From positions 1-52,842 of the forward strand of contig JAGLTB010000030.1 in NCBI GenBank assembly GCA_023270155.1: a stretch of DNA of 52,842 nt, given 5' to 3'. A program made the position numbers and the translations under genes. The DNA is from Candidatus Heimdallarchaeota archaeon. GTDB taxonomy: Archaea > Asgardarchaeota > Heimdallarchaeia > Heimdallarchaeales > Heimdallarchaeaceae. The notes beneath the pieces are model-generated. The model saw nothing but the letters and a program-made list of their open reading frames with translations. It did not search any database and was not told where the DNA came from. Of this stretch, positions 7,198 to 16,456 are shown one piece after another (positions within the stretch are counted from its first letter, which is position 1; every line of letters begins with the position of its first letter).

Positions 7198-9294
7198 TTA
7201 AGGTTCCAAAAGCATTCTTAGAGTTACAAGAATCCCATTGATTTCGTTCTTTAATTTTTCAATTGTTTGTTGTCTCTCTCTGAATAGTTTAACATAGGAT
7301 TCTTTAGTCATGCTTTTCTTCTCTCTGTATTCTTGCTGAAGTGCTCTTAGATTTCTTCTCTCTTCTATGAGTTTTCGTTCAGCTATCTCAACTTTCTGAA
7401 CATTTTCTTTGTATCTTCCACCTTGTTGAATAAGATTTTGTTTTGTTTGTTTCAAAGCTTCTTCTTCAGAACGTAAGCGTTTTTGCAATTGTGTTTGAAT
7501 TTCCTTTCCTTGCCTTGCTTTTAGTTTCTTGGAAGCTATTTTTGCTCTAGTTTCACGTAATCTTTCTCTAATTGCCAAAACTTCTTCGTATTGCTTAACA
7601 AATTCTTCAATTTCTTCAACAGGAATGAATTCTTTCTCCTCTTCACCAACAATTTCCTTTGCTGCCTTTGTAGAATATCTGATTCCTAGATAAATAGCGA
7701 AAATTATACCAACTGTTATTATCTGGAAGAAATATGTAATCCAAAGATTTACTCTATTGTAAGTAAAAAGTACTTCAATGGGAGCATTATCACTTCCTGA
7801 AAATACATTCGTAGAAAAGTGAAGAATTCTTTTGAAGCCAAGACTGCTAAAATCAAAATTTCTATCATAACCTAAAGAGAATTCCTGATATGGATCTGGG
7901 CTAAAATAGCTGTAAGAACGGTATACTGCACCTTTAGGTAAGATTATATCTAATTTTAACTCATCCACTGTCCAGTTAATAATAGAGCATGGACTGAGTC
8001 TTAATTTGTAATTGGTAGTTGATTGTTCTTTAGATAAGAATACATCTAACGGAACTTTATATTTAATTGTGAAAGTCAACTCATCCCCTTGGAAGAGAGG
8101 AGAACGTGGGAATATTACCAAACCTTGGAGTCCTGGATAGACACTTTCACGTAAATTATAGGATCCTCTTTCAAAGTATGCGTCTTCATCTAATTGATAC
8201 AACAAATTCAATCCCCCAATTTCATCGTCTAATGCTAGGACTGTTGCATTCGCAGGAAGAACCACAGTAAACGCATTTAAACCGTATAGTTTAGTAAGAA
8301 TCAGAGAAGAATCTTCTGGCCAAGCTGGTCCTAGGAAAACAAGATTTTGTTCTTCAGTTACTATAGCTAGACCATAAGGATCAATTTCTATTGTGCGATG
8401 AACATAGCTTGCTTTGAACAAAATTGTGTTAGTAGCATCTTCTACCGCCTGAGCTGTACTCACAGACGAGACATAAACGTTCATAAGCAAATCATCATCA
8501 TATGATTGACTGTAGTTGAAAGGATGTCTTGTAACATTTGTCCATTCTAATCTATCTTGTTCTGGTAAACTTAGTAAGATGAGATTTTCTGTTGAATTGT
8601 TTGGAGTTATTTGAAACTCTGCATCATCAACAAAAAGGTCATTACCTTGTTTATTCACCACAACCGAGCTATTACTAATGATTGGAATGTTGTTAATGAG
8701 AGGATAAAAGAGTTCAGAGAAATGCAATAGTTGTTCTTTGTCTTTAATAGTATAACTAAAAGGTTGAGCTAATTCTATGTAGACACTAACATAATATGTA
8801 TCACCCATACCAATTGCGTTTCTGTTTTCATGAAATGGAACTAGATAAGTTGTGTAATTTATTAAACTACTAAACGTATAGGTGCGAGTTGCGTTTTTGT
8901 ATACGACATCCTCAAGTGAATTGTTTGCCACACGGAAACTTATGAAAGATATATTTCCTGTATTCAAATTAGGTAATGTATAGTTGAAATATGTTAAATT
9001 GACATTTCCAATAACATTTACTTCAACCGAATCTATGATGGATACGACACCAAAATGCTCAAAGTTAACTGTTCTATTGAATTTAGCAGTTGCATTTAAC
9101 CCATAATCATAATAATCTCCACCAGTATAATTGACGTCTCTAACTTGAACAATGGGATTTTCATTGATGTTCTGTAAGCTGTCATTATGGTTTGATACTT
9201 GGTTTTCTTGACCTACACCAAACATGGGAAATAATGACACACTAATAATAGCAAGTATAGCAAAAGTTAACAGCGTACCCTTAGTAATTTTCAT
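7198..9294 (-). CDS. large surface/membrane protein with cytoplasmic coiled coil
   Basis: About 698 residues from the chosen ATG at 9294 (MKITKGTLL); an upstream ATG at 9369 would add 25 basic residues. A signal-peptide-like hydrophobic segment is followed by a long extracellular part rich in N-glycosylation sequons and beta-strand-like sequence. A single membrane span (NLWITYFFQIITVG) lies about 160 residues from the end. The C-terminal part, about 150 residues of E/K/R/Q, is a cytoplasmic coiled coil. The outline resembles a sensor or surface-to-cytoskeleton anchor. No known domain was recognised with confidence; the role is unknown. Confidence 0.75.
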   Translation of the reverse strand: MKITKGTLLTFAILAIISVSLFPMFGVGQENQVSNHNDSLQNINENPIVQVRDVNYTGGDYYDYGLNATAKFNRTVNFEHFGVVSIIDSVEVNVIGNVNLTYFNYTLPNLNTGNISFISFRVANNSLEDVVYKNATRTYTFSSLINYTTYLVPFHENRNAIGMGDTYYVSVYIELAQPFSYTIKDKEQLLHFSELFYPLINNIPIISNSSVVVNKQGNDLFVDDAEFQITPNNSTENLILLSLPEQDRLEWTNVTRHPFNYSQSYDDDLLMNVYVSSVSTAQAVEDATNTILFKASYVHRTIEIDPYGLAIVTEEQNLVFLGPAWPEDSSLILTKLYGLNAFTVVLPANATVLALDDEIGGLNLLYQLDEDAYFERGSYNLRESVYPGLQGLVIFPRSPLFQGDELTFTIKYKVPLDVFLSKEQSTTNYKLRLSPCSIINWTVDELKLDIILPKGAVYRSYSYFSPDPYQEFSLGYDRNFDFSSLGFKRILHFSTNVFSGSDNAPIEVLFTYNRVNLWITYFFQIITVGIIFAIYLGIRYSTKAAKEIVGEEEKEFIPVEEIEEFVKQYEEVLAIRERLRETRAKIASKKLKARQGKEIQTQLQKRLRSEEEALKQTKQNLIQQGGRYKENVQKVEIAERKLIEERRNLRALQQEYREKKSMTKESYVKLFRERQQTIEKLKNEINGILVTLRMLLEP

Positions 9295-9429
9295 TAATAC
9301 TATCCTCTTCTTTTGTATTCTTGTCCGTTTGAGAAGAAACGATTTTAAATATTTTGGCATCATATACATTTCTTGATTTATCCACCTAACAGTCGGAATG
9401 TTTTTGTATTTTTACTCTTTCACCATTTT

Positions 9430-10242
9430 GTGTATTCTAAGAAGGTTTCAGTAGATGAGATGGCAGGTTTGATCGATCATACTAACCTCAAGCCTTTTGC
9501 CACAAGAAAAAAAATCAAAGAATTGTGTGAAGAAGCAGCGGAACACAAGTTCGCTGCTGTTTGTGTTAATACAAGTTATGTTGAACTATGCTCTAAAGTT
9601 CTCAAAAAGACAGATGTGGACGTTGCTGCAGTTATTGGTTTTCCTTTGGGATCCTGCACAACTGAAACTAAAGCATTCGAAACAAAAGAAGCTGTTAACT
9701 CTGGTGCGCAAGAAATAGATATGGTTCTGAACATTGGTACTTTTTACGATGAAGATTATTCTTACATTAAGAATGATATTGAAAAGGTTGTAAAAGCTGC
9801 AGATGGTGCAATTGTAAAAGTTATTTTAGAGACCGGATATCTCATAGACGAACAAATAATAAAAGCATGTCAAATAGTAAAAGAAGCTGAAGCACATTTT
9901 GTGAAAACATCAACAGGTTTTGGTCCTATGGGTGCTTTTATTGATCATGTATCACTTATGCGTCAAACTGTAGGTGATAAATTTGGTTTAAAAGCAGCAG
10001 GGGGGATTAAAGATGCTAAAACCGCTGTTCGAATGGTAAATGCGGGAGCTAATAGGTTAGGAGCGAGTGCAGGAATAGCTATTGTTGAATCCCTACGAAA
10101 AACTATCGATGAAGGAAAATGGTTTGATTCCGAAGGTGATGCAGCAGAGAAAATTTATTCTTGGGGTGCAGCTGATCCAAAAAAACAACCTAAGAACATT
10201 TATGATTTTTATATTCAAAAGAAAGAAAAATTCTTGAAGTAA
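9430..10242 (+). CDS. deoC: deoxyribose-phosphate aldolase
   Basis: DeoC is a TIM-barrel class I aldolase splitting 2-deoxyribose-5-phosphate into glyceraldehyde-3-phosphate and acetaldehyde. Seen here: IDHTNLKPFAT at the N-terminus, VIGFPLG, EIDMVLNIG, the Schiff-base lysine region VKTSTGFG, and LKAAGGIKD with the second conserved lysine. Homology begins around SVDEMAGLIDHT, so the start is placed at GTG 9430. TTG 9373 would add a hydrophobic stretch unlike the family, and ATG 9460 would remove part of the first helix. It may share nucleoside salvage or pentose metabolism. The end is six bases before the mutS region. Confidence 0.93.
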   Translation: MYSKKVSVDEMAGLIDHTNLKPFATRKKIKELCEEAAEHKFAAVCVNTSYVELCSKVLKKTDVDVAAVIGFPLGSCTTETKAFETKEAVNSGAQEIDMVLNIGTFYDEDYSYIKNDIEKVVKAADGAIVKVILETGYLIDEQIIKACQIVKEAEAHFVKTSTGFGPMGAFIDHVSLMRQTVGDKFGLKAAGGIKDAKTAVRMVNAGANRLGASAGIAIVESLRKTIDEGKWFDSEGDAAEKIYSWGAADPKKQPKNIYDFYIQKKEKFLK

Positions 10243-10260
10243 TTCTACATGGAGATTATG

Positions 10261-12915
10261 ATGAAGCGATTCGATGACAGAAAATTGAAACCTAAGCTAA
10301 CCCCTATGATGCAACAGTGGCAAGATATAAAGAAACAACATAAAGAGTATATACTCTTCTTCAGAGCAGGAGATTTTTACGAGTGCTTTAATGAAGATGC
10401 AAAAATCGCTTCAGAAGTTCTAAACATAACATTAACTTCAAGAACATTGGGTGAGAAGAAATTTCCATTAGCTGGTGTTCCCTATCATGCAGTGGATGCT
10501 TATATTGCAAAAATGGTTGAAAATGGCCATAAGGTTGCTATAGTTGAACAGCTGGAAGATCCAAAAGTAGCTAAAAAAGTAGTGAAAAGAGGAGTTGTCC
10601 AGCTTGTAACACGAGGAACAATCACCCTTCCAGAGTCTCTATCAAAGGGACATAATAATTATCTTGCGTCTATTACCAAAATAGAGAATTTGATAGGTTT
10701 AGCTGCTCTTGATTTGTCTACAGGAGAATTTCTAGTAACTGACTTTGAAAGCGACAAAAGTAACAATTCACTTGAATTGGAATTAGCTAGATTGAATCCT
10801 TCAGAAATCTTAGTGGAAGAATCCTTTTGGAAAAAGCTTCAATTCTATTATGATGAGTACAAAAGCACAATAACACATAGAGAGGACTATTATTTTGATA
10901 TAGAACAAGGAAGACAGGATATCTGTAGTCTTCTTAACGTTTTAAGTTTAGAAGGATTCGGGGTTGGGGAATACAATCCATCTATAGGTGCGGCTGGAGC
11001 AATTTTACGGTACATAAAGGAGACACAATTACGGGAACAGTTTCCAAGTATTACTAAAATTAGTAGAATAGAAGGTCAAGAATTTATGTCTCTTGATTCC
11101 AACACAATTAGAAATCTAGAGTTAATAGAAAACCTTCGAGACAGAACAGAGTATGGTACTCTTCGTCAAGTCTTAGATAACACAAATACACCAAACGGTT
11201 CAAGATTACTTACTTCATGGATAGTAAGGCCAAGTCTGAACTTAGAAGTAATAATGTCTAGAATAGATGCAACAGAGATTCTGTTCAACGAGACTATCGC
11301 TCGAGAAGAGATACGAAATATTCTCAGTAAAATGAGCGATATTGAGCGAATAATAGGAAGAATATGTTTAGGAAAGAGTAGACCCAGAGATCTTATAGCT
11401 CTTAAGAACTCATTAGAATTAATACCTGACATCCGTTCATTATTGTCAGATTTCAAATCAAATCTTATCAAAGAAATTAGAAAGAATCTTGATCCTGTCA
11501 AAGAAGTAATTACAATAATCTCATCAGGAATCTCAGATGAAGTACCATCTAGTTTGAAAGATGGTAATGTAATTAGAGATGGACACAATGAAGAACTTGA
11601 TGAATTGAGGAAGATTCAGAGAAGTGGAAAATCGTTTCTCACGTCGTTAGAAGCAAGAGAAAAAGTTAGTACAGGAATTAAAAATCTTAAAGTTCGATTC
11701 AATAAGGTTTTTGGATATTATATTGAAGTGCCAAAAGCATCAACAGATAAGGTACCAACAGAATACGAAAGAAAACAGACATTAGTGAATGCAGAGAGAT
11801 ATATTACTCCAGAATTAAAAGAATATGAAGAGAAAATACTGAATGCAGAGGAGAAAATTTCAGCATTAGAAGAAGAGTTGTTCAATGAGATACTAATCGA
11901 AATCTCTTTGCATGCAACAAAGATTCAACAAGATGCTTATTATTCCGCTGTGCTTGATATCATTTCCACTTTTGCACAAAATGCTGTCTATTATAATTAT
12001 TCCAAACCCGAAATAACAAACGAGAGTTTTATTGAGATTAAGGATGGAAGACATCCAGTTGTAGAAAGACTTCTTACCCATACTTCGTTCATCCCAAATG
12101 ACATTCTACTCAAAAAGGAAGGAGAAAGAATACTAATAATAACTGGTCCTAATATGGGAGGAAAATCGACACTGTTGAGACAAGTTGCGTTAATAATTCT
12201 CATGGCACAAATGGGAAGTTTCATTCCTGCTTCTTTTGCTAAGATAGGTTTGACCGATAGAATATTTACAAGAATTGGGGCTCATGATGTTCTAGTAGAA
12301 CATAGATCCACATTTATGGTTGAGATGTATGAGTGCGCAAACATATTGAATAATGCAACTGAAAGAAGCTTAGTAATTCTTGATGAGGTAGGAAGAGGAA
12401 CTTCCACTTATGATGGTGTTGCAATTGCTTTATCTGTTACAGAATTCTTACACAACAATATTGGTAAAAATGGACCAAGAACACTCTTTGCAACTCATTA
12501 TCATGAATTAATAGAATTAGAGGAAAGATTATCCAATGTTAAAAATTATCATGTATCAGTTAAAAATGTTGATGGGGAGATACATTTTCTCTATAAATTA
12601 AAGGAAGGGGGTATAAGTGAAAGTTTTGGAATTCATGTTGCATCATTAGCAGGATTGCCAAAAGAAGTGATTGATCGTGCAAATGATACATTATCCCAAC
12701 TCCATACACAAGATAGAATGAAAGTTTTACCAGCTTTAGCTGTAAATGAAAAATCTCAAAAGAAACCGAAAGTCAAGGAAATTATTTCAGAACAACTTGA
12801 AATTGTAAGTGAGATATCTGAATTGGATGTTGAAGGGATAGCTCCCATAGAAGCCCTGAACGTTCTAAATAAACTAGTTAGAAGAACTAAAGAGCTTTTA
12901 AAGGATAAAGAATAA
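10261..12915 (+). CDS. mutS: DNA mismatch repair protein MutS (MutS1 type)
   Basis: This is a full-length MutS1. The mismatch-reading Phe-X-Glu motif is present in GDFYECF (F39, E41). Connector, lever and clamp domains follow, and the ABC-type ATPase carries Walker A GPNMGGKST near residue 629, Walker B VILDEVGRGTSTYDG and ATHYHEL. It recognises mismatches and recruits MutL, which is encoded next. An ATG at 10249 precedes a GGAG at 10251-10254, which is well placed for the ATG at 10261, so that start was chosen. The protein is of bacterial type; mutS1-mutL pairs are scattered in archaea and usually taken as acquired from bacteria. Confidence 0.97.
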   Translation: MKRFDDRKLKPKLTPMMQQWQDIKKQHKEYILFFRAGDFYECFNEDAKIASEVLNITLTSRTLGEKKFPLAGVPYHAVDAYIAKMVENGHKVAIVEQLEDPKVAKKVVKRGVVQLVTRGTITLPESLSKGHNNYLASITKIENLIGLAALDLSTGEFLVTDFESDKSNNSLELELARLNPSEILVEESFWKKLQFYYDEYKSTITHREDYYFDIEQGRQDICSLLNVLSLEGFGVGEYNPSIGAAGAILRYIKETQLREQFPSITKISRIEGQEFMSLDSNTIRNLELIENLRDRTEYGTLRQVLDNTNTPNGSRLLTSWIVRPSLNLEVIMSRIDATEILFNETIAREEIRNILSKMSDIERIIGRICLGKSRPRDLIALKNSLELIPDIRSLLSDFKSNLIKEIRKNLDPVKEVITIISSGISDEVPSSLKDGNVIRDGHNEELDELRKIQRSGKSFLTSLEAREKVSTGIKNLKVRFNKVFGYYIEVPKASTDKVPTEYERKQTLVNAERYITPELKEYEEKILNAEEKISALEEELFNEILIEISLHATKIQQDAYYSAVLDIISTFAQNAVYYNYSKPEITNESFIEIKDGRHPVVERLLTHTSFIPNDILLKKEGERILIITGPNMGGKSTLLRQVALIILMAQMGSFIPASFAKIGLTDRIFTRIGAHDVLVEHRSTFMVEMYECANILNNATERSLVILDEVGRGTSTYDGVAIALSVTEFLHNNIGKNGPRTLFATHYHELIELEERLSNVKNYHVSVKNVDGEIHFLYKLKEGGISESFGIHVASLAGLPKEVIDRANDTLSQLHTQDRMKVLPALAVNEKSQKKPKVKEIISEQLEIVSEISELDVEGIAPIEALNVLNKLVRRTKELLKDKE

Positions 12916-12960
12916 TAGAAAGCAGATGCATTAGTAATAAAATCGCTTGCTTGTGATAAA

Positions 12961-14781
12961 ATGACAACGAAAATAATCAAGCTAGATTCTCTTACAATAA
13001 ATAAAATTGCAGCTGGAGAGGTAATCGAAAGACCATCTTCTGTTGTAAAAGAACTAGTTGAGAATTCAATAGATGCTGACAGTACAGAAATCACCATAAA
13101 CATCCAAGAGGGTGGAAAAAAGCTAATTGAGATTATAGATAACGGAAACGGGATGTCTCATGATGATGCAGTTTTAGCCATTCAAAGATATTCAACAAGC
13201 AAGATAAGAACAGCTGATGATCTTTTTTCTATTTACAGTCTAGGTTTCAGAGGAGAAGCATTAGCTAGTATTGTAAGTGTGGCTCAAGTTGAGATAACAA
13301 CTAAAGCAAACGAGGATGAGTTGGGTACACTTCTTTCAGTTGAAGGGGGAGAAATCAAAATTGACAAGAAGACAACAGCATCAAACGGTACGAGAATTGC
13401 TGTTAGAAACTTGTTCTTCAATGTCCCTGTTAGAAGAAAGTTCCTAAAATCAATTACAACAGAGATTAATCACATTACGGAATTTGCAACCAAACTTGCA
13501 TTAGCGTATCCGAGTATTTCCTTTTCTCTAAATCACAATGGTAGAAGCCTAATCTCTGCACCAAAAGGAGAGCTAATATCTCAAATTGCATCTATTTTTG
13601 GTAATAAAGTTGCTAAAGCATGTATATCAATAGAAAAGAAAGAAAATAATCATTCAATTACAGGATTTATTACGAAACCTGAATTTTCCAGAAAATCCAA
13701 AGATTATATGTATATATTTGTCAATAAGCGACCTATTTTCAACAAATTGATATCAGATGCTATTTTACAAGGGTATGGTACCGCTATTCCTGGTGACAGG
13801 TATCCAATCGTGTTTCTGTTTCTAGATTTGCCAACAGAAGAAGTAGATGTTAACGTTCATCCCACTAAAAAGGAAATACGTTTTAGCGAAGAGCCATTCA
13901 TTTTTAGTCTTGTGGAGTCTTGTGTACAAAAATCATTGATTGATAGTGGATTAAAAATATTTGAGAGAATCAACGATACTAAAATACAACCAACTCTTTT
14001 CAAGGAAATTTCAAAAGAAAGAACAGTTTCAAGTAAACAATTTCCAAAAGTAATCAAGACCAAAGCAACAGTTGAAGATAAAACCTCTATTCGAATGATT
14101 AAAAGACGAGACAAAACAATAGAATATTTTCTTCCAGAAGGAGAAAGGAAAGAAGAAGAAGAATTTCACGTTGAGAAAAAGGCTAGTATCAGAGTTATAG
14201 GTTTAATCAAAAACACCTATATCATAGCTGAAACTGAAGAAGGGTTACTTTTATGTGACCAGCATGCTGCTCATGAGAAAATCAACTATTCAAAATATCT
14301 TAACCAATTAGAAAATAAAAAGATAAGCATTCAAAAATTATTAGCGCCGGTTTCTGTGCGACTTAAACCTTCTGAATTTCAAATGATTGAAGAGATGAAG
14401 ATACAACTGAAATACTACGGTTTTGATGTTGAAATTTTTGGTAAGAATGAGATTCTGATAAGATCTATTCCTTCAATAATGGGTGTAACTATCTCACATG
14501 AAGTTGCGAAAGACATAATAGATATTTTCAAAGAATATAATAAAGAAATTAAAGAAAAACTTGTTCTAGAGGATCTTGGATTCATAAAGGAGATAATATC
14601 TTTATTTGCTTGCAGAAGATCTATAAAAGCAGGTGATAAAATCCCTGTTAGAGAAGCAGAAAAGCTTATCGCTGAACTTCTATCTTTAAAAGAGCCTTTT
14701 ACCTGTCCTCATGGACGACCTACAATTATTATTCTGAACGAGAAGTATATAGAAGAAATCTTTCAAAGGGATTATAGATGA
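12961..14781 (+). CDS. mutL: DNA mismatch repair protein MutL (endonuclease type)
   Basis: 606 residues. The N-terminal GHKL ATPase has ENSIDAD (E34, N35), IDNGNGMSHDDA and GFRGEALASI. The C-terminal domain has the metal-dependent nicking-endonuclease motifs: DQHAAHEKI near D433, ACRRSIKAGD and CPHGRPT near C582. The last Glu of the usual DQHA(X)2E(X)4E motif is Ser here (EKINYS), a small deviation. The enzyme should nick the strand to be repaired after MutS signals, as in MutH-less bacteria. It lies 45 bases after mutS, with a GTGAT site before the ATG, and overlaps the next gene by four bases. Confidence 0.96.
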   Translation: MTTKIIKLDSLTINKIAAGEVIERPSSVVKELVENSIDADSTEITINIQEGGKKLIEIIDNGNGMSHDDAVLAIQRYSTSKIRTADDLFSIYSLGFRGEALASIVSVAQVEITTKANEDELGTLLSVEGGEIKIDKKTTASNGTRIAVRNLFFNVPVRRKFLKSITTEINHITEFATKLALAYPSISFSLNHNGRSLISAPKGELISQIASIFGNKVAKACISIEKKENNHSITGFITKPEFSRKSKDYMYIFVNKRPIFNKLISDAILQGYGTAIPGDRYPIVFLFLDLPTEEVDVNVHPTKKEIRFSEEPFIFSLVESCVQKSLIDSGLKIFERINDTKIQPTLFKEISKERTVSSKQFPKVIKTKATVEDKTSIRMIKRRDKTIEYFLPEGERKEEEEFHVEKKASIRVIGLIKNTYIIAETEEGLLLCDQHAAHEKINYSKYLNQLENKKISIQKLLAPVSVRLKPSEFQMIEEMKIQLKYYGFDVEIFGKNEILIRSIPSIMGVTISHEVAKDIIDIFKEYNKEIKEKLVLEDLGFIKEIISLFACRRSIKAGDKIPVREAEKLIAELLSLKEPFTCPHGRPTIIILNEKYIEEIFQRDYR

Positions 14782-15110
14782 ATAAAGAAAAAGAAATAGT
14801 AAAAGATGGTAAAAGAAAGAAGAAGAGAAGTCTTCCTCGATTGGATCAAGCTTCCAGTGTTCATTTTATTATGCTTCTTTTAACTGTGATAGTGTATGTA
14901 GTATTCTTATCTGTACAACAGTTTTTGTTTTCTTTTGAGGGTTTAAGAAATAAAATCATAATCATAAATGTACTTCTAGCAGTAGGGTTAGGAATTGAAG
15001 TTGCATATTTTATATGGGAGATTAGAAAAAGACAATCTAAAAATGAAGATTTAACAAAAGAAAATGAAAGTAAAAGATTAAAAAATAACAAGAAGGCTGA
15101 AAATAGTTGA
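14778..15110 (+). CDS. small two-span membrane protein
   Basis: 110 residues with a very basic N-terminus (K/R-rich, about 1-25), two hydrophobic segments (about 30-50 and 62-80) and a charged K/E/N-rich C-terminus. It overlaps the mutL stop by four bases (ATGA), so it is probably cotranslated with mutL. No link to mismatch repair is apparent from sequence. No family is recognised. Confidence 0.65.
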   Translation: MNKEKEIVKDGKRKKKRSLPRLDQASSVHFIMLLLTVIVYVVFLSVQQFLFSFEGLRNKIIIINVLLAVGLGIEVAYFIWEIRKRQSKNEDLTKENESKRLKNNKKAENS

Positions 15111-15126
15111 ATAGAATTCTTAACAA

Positions 15127-15519
15127 CTATTTCTTTTTTCCATAAAGCTCGCCAATTTGATCTTGAGAAAGCATAATGGGAATTCCCTCTTTTATTTCAT
15201 AAACGTGCTTTTCTTTTTCTTCTGAACAATATAGTTTTCCACTTTGAATTTCTATTTGAAAACAATTCTTACAATCCTTCAGAGTAACGTGTCTTTCGAT
15301 TTCTTCTTTTTGTTTTGTTTCTTCACTTTCATCTTCTAGTAAATTTACTAAAGTGAATTTCTTGAAGTTGCAGTAAAAATTACAGATTACATTGGTAAAC
15401 TTGTTTTCAATTGGGAGGGGGATTTCTTCTTGCTCCATTTCTTCTTCAAGAATCTTCAATTCTAAAGGCCATGACTTATCTAAAGGGCATGCAAGTAAAT
15501 CCATGAGTCTATGTTTCAT
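15127..15519 (-). CDS. Trm112-like methyltransferase partner, enlarged
   Basis: The N-terminus MKHRLMDLLACPLDK and C-terminus KLYCSEEKEKHVYEIKEGIP match the two halves of Trm112 (UPF0434/Trm112 family), the small zinc protein that stabilises and activates several RNA and protein methyltransferases. Short prokaryotic members have about 60 residues. Here about 65 extra residues, acidic and with four more cysteines (a CxxxC in NFYCNF, CKNC), separate the halves, recalling the central insertion of eukaryotic Trm112. The usual second Cys of the first pair is Asp (CPLD). ATG 15519 was chosen because GTGATT just upstream acts as ribosome binding site. Confidence 0.7.
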   Translation of the reverse strand: MKHRLMDLLACPLDKSWPLELKILEEEMEQEEIPLPIENKFTNVICNFYCNFKKFTLVNLLEDESEETKQKEEIERHVTLKDCKNCFQIEIQSGKLYCSEEKEKHVYEIKEGIPIMLSQDQIGELYGKKK

Positions 15520-15598
15520 TTTAATCACATGATTTAAGAGATATATTCTACAGGAAAGTGATAAATTATAAACTTATTTTTAAATTTCACAAACTTCT

Positions 15599-16327
15599 TT
15601 ATTTCATTAACTCGGTTATTTTTTCGTGATCAAGTCTCTCATATCGATCAATTGAACCAATGTCCTCCCAGAAGCAATCTTCTTGAGTATAAGCCATAAT
15701 GTTTCCCTTTTGGACAAAGTATGGGAAGATATCTTTCGATAAATCTACGCTCTGATTGGGTTCAAAACTCTTAAGATAATCAAAAATACTTGGTTCCAGA
15801 ATACTAATCCCTGTATTTATCAACAGGGGAAGAATGGGTTTTTCTACAAATTTAGTAATGTGATTTTCTTCGTTGGTTTCAGCAGTACCAACCCTAATTT
15901 GCCAACCTTTTGAAAGTAGAATGGTTGCCCATTTCTTATGGTTCTCATGAAAATTTAACATATCTGATAGATTAATATTTGTAATGATATCAGTATAGTA
16001 AATTATCATTCGACGTTTTTTGATGATGTCTTCAGCATTTAGAAGAGCAGTTCCTGTACCCTTTAATCCAGGTTTATCAGGAACATATGTTAGGTTCATA
16101 TCCCACCTTTCACCATCACCAAAATAACCTTGTATCTGTTCTTTCTTATAATTAACCAGAAGAATTAGATCGCTTATGTTATGTTTCTTAAAATGCTTAA
16201 TCACATATTCTAGTAAAGGAATTTGATCTGCACCTATCGGCATCATAACTTTTTGTAAATAATAAGTAAGAGGCCGCATTCTTGTCCCTTCTCCACCACA
16301 GAAAAGAACTCCAACATTGTCTGACAT
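15599..16327 (-). CDS. sugar-phosphate nucleotidyltransferase
   Basis: About 242 residues with the NTP_transferase signature GGEGTRMRPLT at the N-terminus, the MMPIG substrate segment and FVEKP near the middle. The family (GlmU/RmlA/ManC-like) joins a sugar-1-phosphate to an NTP to give a nucleotide sugar. The usual KPM lysine position reads QKVMMP. It lacks a C-terminal beta-helix, so it is a single-domain enzyme. It may supply the glycosyltransferases at 1-2727; sugar and base cannot be told. Start ATG 16327 rather than the TTG six bases upstream. Confidence 0.87.
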   Translation of the reverse strand: MSDNVGVLFCGGEGTRMRPLTYYLQKVMMPIGADQIPLLEYVIKHFKKHNISDLILLVNYKKEQIQGYFGDGERWDMNLTYVPDKPGLKGTGTALLNAEDIIKKRRMIIYYTDIITNINLSDMLNFHENHKKWATILLSKGWQIRVGTAETNEENHITKFVEKPILPLLINTGISILEPSIFDYLKSFEPNQSVDLSKDIFPYFVQKGNIMAYTQEDCFWEDIGSIDRYERLDHEKITELMK

Positions 16328-16456
16328 TTTCAATTACATATTTCAAAGAGATATTTAATATTTTATGCCATTCATGCTAAAATTGTTCTAAAAATCTCTA
16401 ATTGAATGTTTCAGCTTAAGAAATTCTTATTAACAATAAGAATAAGAGTATTTAAC

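Noticed and set aside
9373-9429. TTG start 19 codons upstream of the chosen deoC start
   Set aside because: The added residues are hydrophobic, unlike any DeoC N-terminus, and lie in the divergent promoter gap.
9497-9718. Second frame of 73 codons inside deoC
   Set aside because: It lies wholly within deoC, whose protein is conserved along its full length; basic composition reflects the shifted frame.
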